Shown here: positions 30,259-40,023 of the stretch, one piece after another
Numbering within the stretch: position 1 is the stretch's first letter
How the letters are laid out: each line of letters opens with the position of its first letter
Assembly (NCBI GenBank): GCA_001313365.1
Contig: BBFS01000001.1
Coordinates: 159,847 to 223,846, forward strand
Direction of reading: 5' to 3'
DNA: 64,000 nucleotides
Source of the DNA: Paenarthrobacter nitroguajacolicus JCM 14115
Lineage (GTDB): Bacteria; Actinomycetota; Actinomycetes; Actinomycetales; Micrococcaceae
Made by a program: the position numbers and the translations under genes
Notes under the pieces: generated by a model
What the model saw: the letters and a program-made list of their open reading frames with translations, nothing else
Database searches by the model: none
What the model was told of the DNA's origin: nothing

Positions 30259-31760
30259 TCAATTTCTCACACGGCGTGCGTCGCCGCCACCGGATTCAAA
30301 CTTCACACCCAGCATGTGGTGTACCAAAACATCCTCATTGGTGTTGGCATTGGCCTCGATAGTCACAAGTTCGCCGTCCCGCATCACGCCCACCCGGTGG
30401 CACCAGCCGATCAGTTCGGACAAGTCGGAAGACAAGAGGATAATGGCAACCCCTGTTTGGCTGAGCTCGCTCAGCATCTTGTAGACCGTCTCCTTGGCGC
30501 CAATGTCGATGCCACGGCTGGGATGGCTAAGGATCAGCACATCACAGTCCGAGCCGATCCATTTGGCGAGTTGAATCTTCTGCCTGTCCCCGCCGGAGAG
30601 GGTGGCGATGTTGCGTGGATGTTCGTCGTGCTGATGCGCATACGTCGAATGACCTCAGTTACACCACGGAGCTGGGAAATCTCGTCCCGTAGATTTGGCT
30701 CGCCCGCCTCCGGGACAGGCTGAAGGCCGTCCACGATGCTGCCCGTCTCCTCACCACTCTCCGCGGCATCGGACAAGTAGCCGATTTTTAAGCGGGAGGC
30801 ATCCTGGACCCCTCGGATCTGAACCGGTTGACCGTGCAAAAGGATGTGTCCCGAGGTGCTGGGGTGAACTCCCGCCAGCGCTTCGACCAACTCGTAGACA
30901 CCTGACCGATGAGTTCCGACCAAGCCAAAAATCTCGCCTTTGGATACATTGAAGGTGACCTCCCGAACCTTGTCTTCCATGCTGAGGTTCACCACCCGCA
31001 GTGCCTCTTCACCCGTTGCCGGTCAGTAGGCCTCGTGCCGTCTTCGAGTTCCTGCTGAAGCAACAGAAAGGCCAATTCGTCGACGTCGGTATGACTGGCT
31101 TCAAGTATTTTGTGCACCCGGCCTTCCCGGAGGACGGCTATACGGTGTGCAATGGATCGGACCTCATCCAGTCGATGCGTGATGTAGATGATTGCGCGTC
31201 CTTGCCGGACCAGCATTCGCAACACCTGATGCAGGACAGCGACATCATGGTCCGGCAGCGAAGCGGCAACCTCGTCCATGATGACCAACTGGGCTTCTTC
31301 GGCAACCATCCGCAGCACTTCCACAAGGGCCTGCTCAGCACGAATCAGCGTTCCGACCTTCATGTCGGGATCCAAGCTGATGCCGATGTCGCGTATTAAC
31401 TTTCCTGCTTGATCCCGGAGTTCGTGATGAGGCTTATCTGCTTGGAAAGTACCCCGGAAAATGGCCCTTGCAATGGTTAGTTGGGGGATCGATCCGGAAG
31501 TTCTGCGGGATGAGACCAACCCCCGCAGGCCTGCGCTTCCTCTATGGAGTCCGGCACATACTTTTCTCCGGCCAGCGTCATCATTCCGGTGTCGTGCCTA
31601 TGGGATCCGGCCAGTACGCCCATTAGCGTGGTTTTTCCCGCACCGTTGGTACCGATCAACCCCAGTATCTCGCCACGTTGTACGGAAAGTCCGACGCTTT
31701 AAGGATGCGCCGATGATCGTACGAGGCATGAATATCATCAGCGTGCAATAACAGGTCCAA
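30259..31760 (-). CDS. Sugar ABC transporter ATP-binding protein (RbsA/MglA type, two NBDs)
   Basis: About 500 residues, two ATPase domains in tandem. The first has Walker [28 protein letters not shown] in the signature region and LVIMDEVAASLPDHD as Walker B. The second has VREVTFNVSKGEIFGLVGTH, a Walker A with THRSGV in place of GKS/T, a common degeneracy in this family, and SDLSELIGWCHRVGVMRDGE. The start TTG 31760 is supported by AGGAG six bases upstream. Unusually, no binding protein or permease is adjacent. Breaks lie near 31690, 31530, 31010, 30640 and 30545. Confidence 0.85.
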
Positions 31761-32034
31761 AGAAAGCTCCTAAACAAAGGGACAATGGCCGCCCCCTTTG
31801 AGTCAACCGCGAAGTTTCCACTTGATGTCTGAGTGCGTGAATTGGCATAGAGCCGCCAACCGGGTTCATGCGGCCTGCTTACAAACCAGGACGAGGGCGC
31901 CTTGGAGAGTTAATCAGATAAATTCGTTTAATGCAAAGCTAAAGTGGCGAAACAACAATTGCTATTTCGTGACGCGAAATACTGGATAATTTATGGAACT
32001 GTTATTTGCAGAGAGGGGCGGCTGTTAAACAGCA
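31761..32034. other. AT-rich gap upstream of the sugar-ABC ATPase
   Basis: About 270 bases with no supportable gene, AT-rich like the gap at 29312-29562. It holds copy 2 of the shared element and, inside it, the small palindrome ATTTCG-TGACG-CGAAAT (31964-31980). The promoter of the minus-strand ATPase gene should lie here. Confidence 0.6.
31947..32006. repeat. Copy 2 of the shared 60-nt intergenic element
   Basis: Collinear with 29375-29434 at a fixed offset of 2572 bases and no gaps. In this copy the ATTTCGTGACGCGAAAT block is a true inverted repeat. It lies 187 bases upstream of the TTG start of the sugar-ABC ATPase, on the other side of the terminator at 32035-32062. Confidence 0.6.
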
Positions 32035-32062
32035 GCGGCCCGGGACGTTGGTCCCGGGCCGC
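32035..32062 (-). terminator. Strong hairpin terminator after the SDR gene
   Basis: GCGGCCCGGGAC and GTCCCGGGCCGC with loop GTTG, 20 bases beyond the stop at 32082. No long T tract, but the stem is 12 pairs of almost pure GC. Confidence 0.75.
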
Positions 32063-32081
32063 CGATGATTTGCTGTGCTGG

Positions 32082-32842
32082 CTATTCGGCAGTCTTACCG
32101 AAGTAGTCTGCACCCCCCCACGTATTCGGTATGGCCGGATTCCACATCGGCGGTCACCATCTTTGCAACCTCGGCCGCGAACTCCTCCACGGAGTACAGC
32201 TTGCCGGCTTCCGCTCGACGGGCTTCAATGGCTCCCGGGTTGGAGCGATCCAGCAAGGTGGCAGTCACGGTGCCTTCGATCATGTCGCCGGATACGACCA
32301 CAAGTGAGATGCCCTTGTCCGCGAGGTTGGGCAGGAGGGCGCGCAGGGCGTCCTCACCGGCACGCTTGCTCTTGGCGACGGGCTCGTACTCGGGCATGGT
32401 GGGCACGGTTTCCACAAAGTGCGCCTGATGGCTGGTGACGAAAATCACGCGCGAACCCTCGGGCATGAGCGGAACAGCTGCGTTAAGCACATTCACCTGG
32501 GCATCGCGGTTCAGCTTGAGTGCGTACCCCCTCTTCCATGCCCGATTCCATGCCGCCGGAGGCGTTAAGTACCAAGACATCGAGGGAACCGAACTCCTCC
32601 ATGGCGGTGCTTGCCAGTGCGTGCACGCCTTCGTCAGTGGTGAGGTCTGCCCCTACAGCAGCCGCGCGTCCGCCTGCTGCCTGGATCTCTGCCACTACCT
32701 TGTTGGCTCGCGGCGCCTTCTGACGGTAGTTGACGACGACGGCGGCACCTTCACCAGCGAGGATCTTGGCAACTTCGGCGCCGATTCCCCCCCGGGAAGA
32801 CCCCCCCGTGACGATGGCGGTCTTGTTATCCAGCGTTCCCAT
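32082..32842 (-). CDS. SDR-family oxidoreductase with atypical active site
   Basis: About 250 residues. The cofactor loop is TAIVTGGSSRGGIGAEVAKI (the family form is GGSRGIG; a run adds a residue), then VVVNYRQKAPRANKVVAEI, VLVLNASGGMESGMEEG in place of the usual NNAG, VIFVTSHQAHF, and PEYEPVAKSKRAGEDALRAL where the Lys is five residues after Tyr, not four. The C-terminus is VGGADYFG after repair near 32106. Such changes suggest an altered or lost reductase activity. Start ATG 32842 has AAAGGAG. Breaks lie near 32106 and 32525. It is 120 bases downstream of fabG on the same strand. Confidence 0.82.
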
Positions 32843-32962
32843 TCGTGCTCCTTTTGTTCACTTCATCCAAATTCCGTGGGCTCGGATTCCATCATGCCAG
32901 CGGCACGAAGGAAATCCGTTGTTGACCCCCCCGGACAAAAAACAGCCGTGCAGGCTAGTTTC

Positions 32963-33689
32963 CTAGTGGCCCATCCCGAGGCCGCCATCGACCGGGATCA
33001 CTGCACCGGAGATGTATGCGGCTTCGTCGCTGGCAATCCAGCGCACCACGTTGGCTACCTCGGACGCTTCGGCGAAGCGTCCCGCCGGAACATTGGACAG
33101 GTAGGACTTCTGGGTGTCTTCGGGCAGTTCGGCCGTCATATCGGTGTTGATGAAGCCGGGCGCGACAACATTCGCGGTGATGCCGCGGCTACCAAGTTCG
33201 CGGGTCAGGGAGCGTGCGATGCCCACCATGCCGGCCTTGGAGGCGGAGTAGTTGATTTGGCCTGGCGCGCCGTAGAGGCCCGACACCGAGGAAATGAGCA
33301 CAACGCGGCCCTTTCGCAGGCGGATCATGCCCTTGGACGCCCTCTTGATCACACGGAAGGCTCCGGTCAGGTTGGTGTCGAGAACTGACGTGAAGTCTTC
33401 CTCGCTCATCCGCAGCAGCAGCGTGTCCTTGGTGATTCCGGCATTGGCTACCAGCACTTCCACAGGTCCGTGCGCCTCTTCGACGATCTTGAAGGCAGCG
33501 TCGATTGATGCCTCGTCCGTGACGTCGGCCTTGACGCCCAGGATGCCCTCAGGCAGTTCTGTTTCACTGCGGTAGGTGACGGCCACCTTGTCACCGTTGG
33601 CAAGGAACGATTCGGCGATGGCGAGGCCGATGCCCCCGGTTGCCGCCGGTAATGAGGACACTTCGGCCGGTGGATACTGCTTCAGACAT
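32963..33689 (-). CDS. fabG: 3-oxoacyl-ACP reductase
   Basis: About 241 residues, the normal size for FabG. It reduces 3-oxoacyl-ACP with NADPH in fatty-acid synthesis. SVLITGGNRGIGLAIAESFL (recovered after a G5-to-G4 repair near 33634), LVANAGITKDTLL, the catalytic Ser and Tyr-Lys in SSVSGLYGAPGQINYSASKA, and TANVVAPGFINTDMTAELPE all fit. The closing segment is ISGAVIPVDGGLGMGH. Apart from one break at the cofactor loop, the frame is clean for 232 codons. Confidence 0.93.
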
Positions 33690-33842
33690 GCTTTCGCTCC
33701 AGGTTCCGCGGCATTCTTTTGCCGCTATGAAGAGGGATTTTCCTCATTCGATCCTATCCGCAGCCCGCTGCAACCCGCGGGTAACCGGCAACCAGCGCGG
33801 TTTGGGCGGTTACAGCCTTGGTGAGAGAATTGAGAGAGGCCT

Positions 33843-34343
33843 TTGGAGCGTGATGATTCAGTTGTGACACGAGAAAACAGTCCCCTGCAGCAAGTGCCCG
33901 GGGAACCGGACGCTGTTTCCAGCGACCCCGAGGTCCACAGCATCACCGATGCCGCGGCCGCACACTCCGAAGACATGCGTGACCGCATGATCAAGTATGC
34001 GGTGGCCATGGGCATCCGCATGGTCTGTATCATCCTGATTTTCGTGGTTGACGGCTGGTTCAAGATCATCGCCATCGCTGGTGCCGTGTTCCTGCCTTGG
34101 ATTGCTGTGGTCATAGCAAATGGCAACGACAAAGCGGAGGACCACAGCGAGTCCCTGCTGGACTATGTGGCCGTTCCTGAGATCGAACGTTCCCCGGAGC
34201 CGGAAGAAGCTCCTGCGGACGGGCCGACAGTGCTTCAAGGAGAACTGGTGGACGACGAACCACCAAGCAAACAAGCGGGCCCCCCCGCAACGGGCCACGT
34301 AAGCGAGGCCGGGCATCCCGGCGACGAACGGGCGGCTTCATGA
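33843..34343 (+). CDS. DUF3099 membrane protein
   Basis: About 166 residues. A polar N-terminus (SSDPEVHSITDAAAAHSEDM) leads to two membrane helices, KYAVAMGIRMVCIILIFVV and IIAIAGAVFLPWIAVVIA, with the short loop DGWFK; an acidic, proline-rich tail follows. This is the actinobacterial DUF3099 pattern, function unknown. The start is uncertain: TTG 33843 has GAGAGG close upstream, GTG 33864 has nothing clear. Its TGA overlaps the next ATG (34340-34343). Confidence 0.78.
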   Translation: MERDDSVVTRENSPLQQVPGEPDAVSSDPEVHSITDAAAAHSEDMRDRMIKYAVAMGIRMVCIILIFVVDGWFKIIAIAGAVFLPWIAVVIANGNDKAEDHSESLLDYVAVPEIERSPEPEEAPADGPTVLQGELVDDEPPSKQAGPPATGHVSEAGHPGDERAAS

Positions 34344-34616
34344 ATATCTTTAATCTTGGCGGCCCGGGTGCGGCCAGCCAGGAGTCCGAACGTGCCACGG
34401 GTCCGGCTTTGTGCTCCCGTAAAGGCTGCAGAGCCGGCGCCCAATGGCAACTCCTGTGGAACAATCCCCGCATCCATACGCCGGATCGACGCAAGGTGTG
34501 GTTATCGTGCGGCGACCACCGGGACTGGCTGGAGGACTACTTGCAGACGCGTGGCCTCTGGAAGGAAACTGTGCCGTTCACGGCCAGTCAAGAAGCAGCA
34601 AATGGGGGCCGGCTGA
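34340..34616 (+). CDS. Small cysteine-containing protein between DUF3099 and SURF1
   Basis: About 92 residues. ALCSRKGCRAGAQWQLLWNN and WLSCGDHRDWLEDYLQTRGL hold three Cys and a His in a C-x4-C...C-x2-H arrangement that could bind zinc. Relatives in actinobacteria are often misnamed acetone carboxylase; I see no carboxylase domain. Starts with ATGA overlap from DUF3099 and ends at TGA 34614-34616, directly abutting the SURF1 ATG, after a G5-to-G4 repair near 34603. The close packing suggests a role tied to membrane or cytochrome oxidase biogenesis, by context only. Confidence 0.68.
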
Positions 34617-35492
34617 ATGTATCGTTTCCTCTTCTCCAGCAAGTGGCTGGGATACTTCGTGCTGGCTGTCATCTTCGCCACAGCCTGCGTTTTCCTGGGC
34701 CGCTGGCAGATGGACCGCAGGCTGAAACGCTGGCCGAGATCAATCGCGTGGTGAGCAACTACTCGGCAACTCCCATTCCCTACACGGAGATTAAAGAGCA
34801 GTTCGACGCCCTGGACCCCGAGCGGGAATGGACACAGGTTGAATTGAGTGGGAGCTACGACGTCGATGGTCAGCGGGTTGTGCGGAACCGGCCGCTGAAC
34901 GGCCAGCCAGGTTACGACGTCGTGGTTCCTTTTCGGCTGACCACAGGCGAAGCCGTGGTGATCGACCGGGGGGGTTGGCTGCCGATCGGAAACAACACAC
35001 CAGGCCGTCCTGACGTCATTCCGGCTCCTCCCACTGGCGAGGTGACAGTGGTAGCTCGGCTAAAGCCCGCAGAACCCAAGCTGGATCGGGGGGGCGCGGT
35101 GGACGGTCAGCTGGCTCTATTGACCTGGCCGGATTCGCCAGTGAACTTCCCTATCCCATCGCGACAGGGGCGTACGGGCAACTGGCCAGCGAAGCCCCGC
35201 AGTGCAGCCGATGCCAACGCCCTTCCCCAAACCTGCCACCGAAGAAGGAACACACCTTTCCTACTCATTGCAGTGGTTCGCTTTTGGCGTGTTGATGTTT
35301 ATCGGGTTCGGATACGCAGCGCGGCAACAAGCCCGGAACGCGGCAATCGATGCTGAAGAGGAAGAGGACGAACAAATCCTCGCCGCCGGTGGCACACCCA
35401 GGCAGCGCACCCCCCCTGCTCCCCCCCGTAAAAACAGGCGGCGCACGTCCGAAGAAGAGGAAGACGCCATCCTGGATGCACAAGGCTACTGA
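34617..35492 (+). CDS. SURF1-family protein
   Basis: About 290 residues with the SURF1 layout: an N-terminal membrane helix (WLGYFVLAVIFATACVFLGR), FLGRWQMDR, a periplasmic domain with WTQVELSGSYDV, VVRNRPLNGQPGYDVVVPF and VVIDRGGWLPIG (family form DRGWLP; a G7 adds one Gly), and a second helix SLQWFAFGVLMFIGFGYAAR. It helps assemble heme-copper oxidase. A charged C-terminal extension (EEEEDEQILAAGG, KNRRRTSEEEEDA) is unusual. Breaks lie near 34720, 35120 and 35200. Confidence 0.87.
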
Positions 35493-35966
35493 GTGATTCC
35501 GGATCCCGTACTCAACGTAAAGTCAGCCCTGACCGCCGCCGGCGCTCAGGACACGGTTCGGATTTTCGAGGACAAGGTCCCGACGGCGGCCGCCGCTGCA
35601 TTGGTCCTGGGATGCGACGTCGCCGCAATCACCAACAGCCTGGTCTTCGAGCTCGACGGCGAGCCTTTGCTCATCCTTGCCAGTGGTGCGGCGAGGGTGG
35701 ACACGGGGGGGCTCGTGGCGGATCAGTTGGGCACAGGCAAGATCCGCCGCGCAAAGCCCGACTTCGTGTTGCAACACACGGGCCAGGAAGTAGGCGGAGT
35801 AGCGCCAGTGGGCCATCCCCCCCGAAAGATCAGGACGCTTCTGGACGTCTCACTCGTAGCGCACCCGGTCCTCTGGGCCGGCGCAGGAGATCACAACTCC
35901 ATGTTCTCCATCAGCTATGAGGAACTAAAGACCATCACTAACGCTGAGGAACTTCAAGTTCGTTAG
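35493..35966 (+). CDS. YbaK/EbsC-family aminoacyl-tRNA deacylase
   Basis: An intact frame of 157 residues starting GTG 35493, directly after the SURF1 stop. PTAAAAALVLGCDVAAITNS, LVFELDGEPLLILASGAARV, KIRRAKPDFVLQHTG, VGGVAPVGHPPRKIRTLLDV (family form GHPRK) and the catalytic-site region VLWAGAGDHNSMFSISYEEL fit the free-standing ProX/YbaK domain, which hydrolyses mischarged tRNA. The spacing suggests cotranscription with SURF1. Confidence 0.9.
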   Translation: MIPDPVLNVKSALTAAGAQDTVRIFEDKVPTAAAAALVLGCDVAAITNSLVFELDGEPLLILASGAARVDTGGLVADQLGTGKIRRAKPDFVLQHTGQEVGGVAPVGHPPRKIRTLLDVSLVAHPVLWAGAGDHNSMFSISYEELKTITNAEELQVR

Positions 35967-36110
35967 TCGCCGCATGGGCGAACAACCCGCGAGCGAAGCG
36001 ACGCGGTTGATCTGCGTAGCGTGCGTCTAAGCGAGGAACGAGCGAGCACGCGGCAGGTCAAGCGCGCCGCGCAGCGGACGCAACACACGCGCCGCCGAAC
36101 GCAACCAGGC

Positions 36111-37712
36111 TTACGCCAGCGTGATCAAGTCCAGGTAGTCCTCGTTCCAGTGGTCTTCAACACCATCCGGAAGCAACACAACGCGCTCCGGGTTCAGTGC
36201 CGACACGGCACCTTCGTCGTGACTGACCATGACGACGGCGCCGCTGTAGTTCTTGAGCGCCCCCAGGATTTCGGCGCGGCTGGCAGGGTCCAGGTTGTTG
36301 GTGGGCTCATCAAGGAGCAGCACATTCGCGCTGGAGGCCACGATTGTGGCCAAGGCCAAGCGGGTCTTCTCACCGCCGGAAAGTACGCCTGCGGGCTTGT
36401 CGACGTCGTCGCCGGAGAACAGGAATGAACCCAGGATGCCTCGGACTTCGGCGTCTTTCATGTCCGGGGGCTGAAGACCGCATATTTTCCAGGACCGTGC
36501 GGTCGACGTCGAGCGTTTCGTGCTCCTGGGCGTAGTAGCCCACCTTGAGGCCGTGCCCGGGGGATGATGTCGCCAGTGTCGGGCTTGTCAACACCGGCCA
36601 GCATGCGCAAAAGGGTGGTCTTGCCGGCACCGTTAAGGCCAAGGATGACCACCTTGGAACCGCGGTCAATGGCCAGGTCCACATCCGTGAAAATTTCCAA
36701 TGAGCCATAGGACTTGCTCAGCCCCTCCGCCGTCAGCGGGGTCTTGCCGCATGGTGAGGGATCCGGGAAACGCAGGGCGGCCACGCGGTCGTTTTCGCGC
36801 ACGGCCTCCAATCCACTGAGGAGCCTTTCGGCGCGCTTGGCCATGTTCTGGGCAGCCACGGCCTTGGTGGCCTTGGCGCGCATCTTGTTGGCTTGGTCGA
36901 TCAGGACCTGCGCCTTCTTTTCGGCATTGGCGCGTTCGCGCTTCCGGGCGCGCTCATCCGTTTCGCGCTGCAGCAAGTAGCGCTTCCAGTCCATGTTGTA
37001 GAAGTCGATCTGTGCGCGGTTGGCATCCAACAGGAAGACCTTGTTCACCGTAGCTTCGAGCAGGTCCGTGTCGTGACTGATCACGATCAAGCCGCCTTGG
37101 TGGTTCTTCAGGAAGTCGCGCAGCCAAGTAATGGAGTCGGCGTCAAGGTGGTTGGTGGGCTCGTCGAGGAGCAGGTTTCCGCGTCCGAGTAAGGATGCGT
37201 GCCAACTCGACACGGCGCCGCTGGCCACCTGAGAGGGTCTTCAACGGCTGGTTGAGGAGCCGATCCGGCAGGGCGAGGTTGGAGGAGATCGCAGCGGCTT
37301 CGGCTTCAGCAGCGTAGCCGCCACCCGAGAGGAACTCAGCTTCGAGGCGATCGTAGCGGTTCATGGCTTTGCGTTGCACGGCCGCATCATCGCTTGCCAT
37401 GTCCTCATGGGCCTTCTTGAGCTTGCCTACCACGACGTCCAAGCCGCGGGCGGAAAGGATACGGTCCCGGGCAAGCTGCTCCATGTCCGGCGTCCGCGGG
37501 TCCTGAGGCAGGTAGCCGATCTCACCGCTGCGGGTGACTTTGCCGCCTGCCGGAAGGCCTTCGCCGGCAAGGACCCGGGTGAGGGTTGTCTTGCCGGCGC
37601 CGTTGCGTCCGACGAGACCAATTTTGTCCCCCCCTTTGTCCACCCTGAAGTTGACCTGGTCCATGAGCAGGCGTGCGCCGGCGCGGAGTTCGAGGTCCTG
37701 GACGGTAATCAA
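36111..37712 (-). CDS. ABC-F family ATP-binding protein
   Basis: About 530 residues: two ATPase domains, no membrane part, as in translation factors of the ABC-F type. Domain 1: [77 protein letters not shown]. The linker is rich in Lys and Arg ([20 protein letters not shown]), the P-site tRNA interaction region. Domain 2: [53 protein letters not shown]. The start TTG 37712 has AAAGG about ten bases upstream. Breaks lie near 37195, 36755, 36560 and 36470. The gap to YbaK (35967-36110) is very GC-rich and shows no gene. Confidence 0.9.
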
Positions 37713-37988
37713 TTCGGGTGATGCCTTTCAATGGGGGGGAACGCTCGCGGGGGGGACCGGTGGGTCCGATAAGTGCGGCGGGATGTGGCCGTGAGAACAG
37801 CCTGTTCAAGTCTACCGGTACCCCGGCCGCAGGCTGACATCGGCCTCGAGAGAGAAAACTGTGCCAACGGCCAAACAATTCCCGAAAGACTTTGTGGGAA
37901 GGCTCCAAAATACCGCCCCCCGTCCCTCCGTACCCTCGACATCAGGGGGGGAAACAACTTTCATTGCACCGCACCCGATAGGACCGTC

Positions 37989-38630
37989 ATGAGCCAGACC
38001 CAACCTGACACTGCTGCCACTTCCGACGCAACAGTGCAGCGCACCGCCTCCTCCCGCAAACGCTGGACCGCCACCGACCTCGGCCTCATTGCCGTTTTCG
38101 CTGCCCTCGTCGCCGCCTCCGCATCGTACCCGGCATTCCGGTAGGTGCCCTTGGCGTTCCCATCACCTTGGTGACCCTGACAGTGATGCTCAGCGGGCTG
38201 GTGCTGGGCGCCGGGGCGCGGTTTCGCCGCCGTCGGGCTCTATGTGCTGCTCGGCTTCGCCGGGCTGCCGATCTTCAGCGGCGGCCGTAGCGGACTGGGG
38301 GATTCTCGCGACGCCTCCGCCGGTTACATCATTGCGTTCCCCTTGGCCGCAGCGGCAACCGGATACTTTGCGGGGGGGGTCGTCATCCGTCGGACGGTTA
38401 AGTTCCGTGCGCTGTGGCTCTTCGCCGCGGCAATGGTAAGCAGCATCGTGGTCATCCACGCGCTGGGCATCCTTGGAATGATGGTCAATGCCAAATTGGA
38501 CTTCACCAAGGCTCTCCTCGCAGACCTCCCGTTCGTGCCCGGTGACGTCCTCAAGAACGTCCTGGCTGTGATCATCGCCATGGCGATTCACAAGGCTTTC
38601 CCGGACGTCCTGGTGCGTCGGGTCAAATAA
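37989..38630 (+). CDS. bioY: Biotin transporter substrate-binding subunit
   Basis: About 210 residues, the S-component of a biotin ECF transporter. Six helices are visible, including DLGLIAVFAALVAASASY and YIIAFPLAAAATGYFAG; VPITLVTLTVMLSGLVLGA and GLYVLLGFAGLPIFSGG are the BioY signatures. It is followed by an ATPase (18 bases) and a T-type membrane protein, a complete bioYMN set. No biotin-repressor box is recognised in the 276 bases upstream. Breaks lie near 38143, 38217 and 38300; the G7 at 38372 adds one Gly. Confidence 0.93.
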
Positions 38631-38648
38631 AGCAGGAACAATCAGTAG

Positions 38649-39377
38649 ATGAACTCCATCAGTTTCAGCAGTGTCTCGGTGCGCGTCCCGGTTGATGGAA
38701 GCGACGTGCCCAAGACGTTGCTGCAGGACATTTCTTTGGACCTGACGGAGCGCAGGATCGGGGGTGGTCGGCGCTAACGGATCCGGGAAATCCACCTTCT
38801 CCGCCTCCTGAACGGTTTGGTTGTCCCGAGCGAAGGCACTGTTGTGGTCCACGGCGGTGACACCGTCGCCGACGTCCGTCGCGTTCGCGGCAATGTGGGC
38901 TTCGTCTTCACTGATCCCCCCCTGTCCCAGTTGGTGATGCCAACGGGGCGGGAGGACGTTGAGCTCTCCCTGCGCCGTTCCATCAAGAACTCCAAGGAGC
39001 GGGCAGCGCGGGCAGAAACAGTACTGGATCGTTTCGGCTTGCTGCACCTTGCCGATCAAAGCATCTACGAACTTTCCGGTGGTGAACGGCAGTTGTTGGC
39101 ACTGGCTGCAGTCCTGGCCGTTGATCCGGCAGTTCTGGTCCTTGACGAACCGTCCACCCTCCTGGACCTCCGGAACCGTGAACTCCTGCGGCGCACCGTA
39201 GCCGAACTGGACCAACAGGTGATCATGTCCACGCACGATCTCGACCTCGCGCTCGACATGGACCGGGTGCTGGTGGTGGAGTCCGGACGAATCGTATTCG
39301 ACGGCGATGCTGCCGACGGCGTCGCACGTTACCGTGCGCTGTGCGCGGCTGCCCTGCCCAGCGGCCCCCTTAGGTGA
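38649..39377 (+). CDS. ECF transporter ATPase (BioM/CbiO-type)
   Basis: About 240 residues; powers biotin uptake with BioY and the downstream membrane subunit. The N-terminus is SISFSSVSVRVPVD; the Walker A region (GANGSGKSTFLRLLNGLV) needs one base removed near 38766 and another restored; the CbiO-type Q-loop is GFVFTDPLSQLVMPT (here PPLSQ from a C7); signature YELSGGERQLLALAAVLA; Walker B AVLVLDEPSTLLDLRN; H-loop MSTHDLDLALD. From 38817 to the stop the frame is clean. Confidence 0.92.
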
Positions 39378-39386
39378 TGTGTCGAG

Positions 39387-40023
39387 GTGAGGGGGGGCCA
39401 TGGATTCCTGATTGCGAATTACGTTCGCGGAAACTCGATCATCCACCGAACTCCCCTATGGCTGAAATTTCTGGTGGTAGCCGCCTGCGGAACGGCGTCT
39501 TTCCTCATTGTGGATTGGACCGTTTCCCTTGTGTCTTCGCCATCATGTGCGGCTTGTTCCTCCTGACCGGCGCCGGCCTCCGCCGACTTCTGAGGGCCAT
39601 CTGGATGGTTACGCCCATCCTGCTGGTCATCGGTCTCTTCCAGTGGTGGCAACTCGGTGGACCCACCGCAGCACGCATCGTACTGAATGTGCTTATTTGT
39701 GTGGTGGCAGCGTCCGTGCTGACAGCCACCACCCCCCGTGCAGGCGCTGCTGGACGGGGGGGTGGTGGCCTTGGCAAAACCGTTCCGGCGTTTCGGTGCC
39801 GATCCTGAACGATTCGCCCTGACCATCGCAGTAATGCTGAGGAGCATTCCGTTCATTGCGGGCACTTTCTCGGACGTACGGGACTCCGCCCGGGCACGTG
39901 GGCTTGAACGCAATCCCCCCCGAGCGCTGATCCTCCCCCGTCTTCATCACTACTGTGGCGTACGCCCGCCAAACCGGCGACGCGTTGGCAGCCCGCGGGC
40001 TGGGCGAACCGGAAAGGGACTAA
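39387..40023 (+). CDS. ECF transporter transmembrane T component (BioN/CbiQ-type)
   Basis: About 211 residues. Early IHRTPLWLKFLVVAACGTAS is the CbiQ start pattern; hydrophobic segments follow (ILLVIGLFQWWQLGGP); the coupling helices with the Ala-Arg-Gly motif read SDVRDSARARGLERN and ALAARGLGEPERD. GTG 39387 is preferred because, with the following G7 cut to four, it leads straight into LIANYVRGNS. Breaks lie near 39535, 39745, 39765 and 39920. The TAA (40021-40023) overlaps the stop of the convergent thiolase gene. Confidence 0.88.

Noticed and set aside
31944..32438. A 164-residue plus-strand frame starting in the AT-rich gap
   Set aside because: It runs antisense through the terminator and the SDR gene, has arginine-rich shadow composition and no domain.
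35967..36110. Possible repeat or ncRNA in the GC-rich gap after YbaK (GAGCGAAGCGACGCG-like words)
   Set aside because: The words are similar but not regular, no stable hairpin is evident, and the gap is only 144 bases; nothing firm to claim.
38190..39446. A 418-residue open frame on the minus strand opposite bioY and the ECF ATPase
   Set aside because: Shadow frame; the plus-strand proteins have clear family motifs and this one has none.
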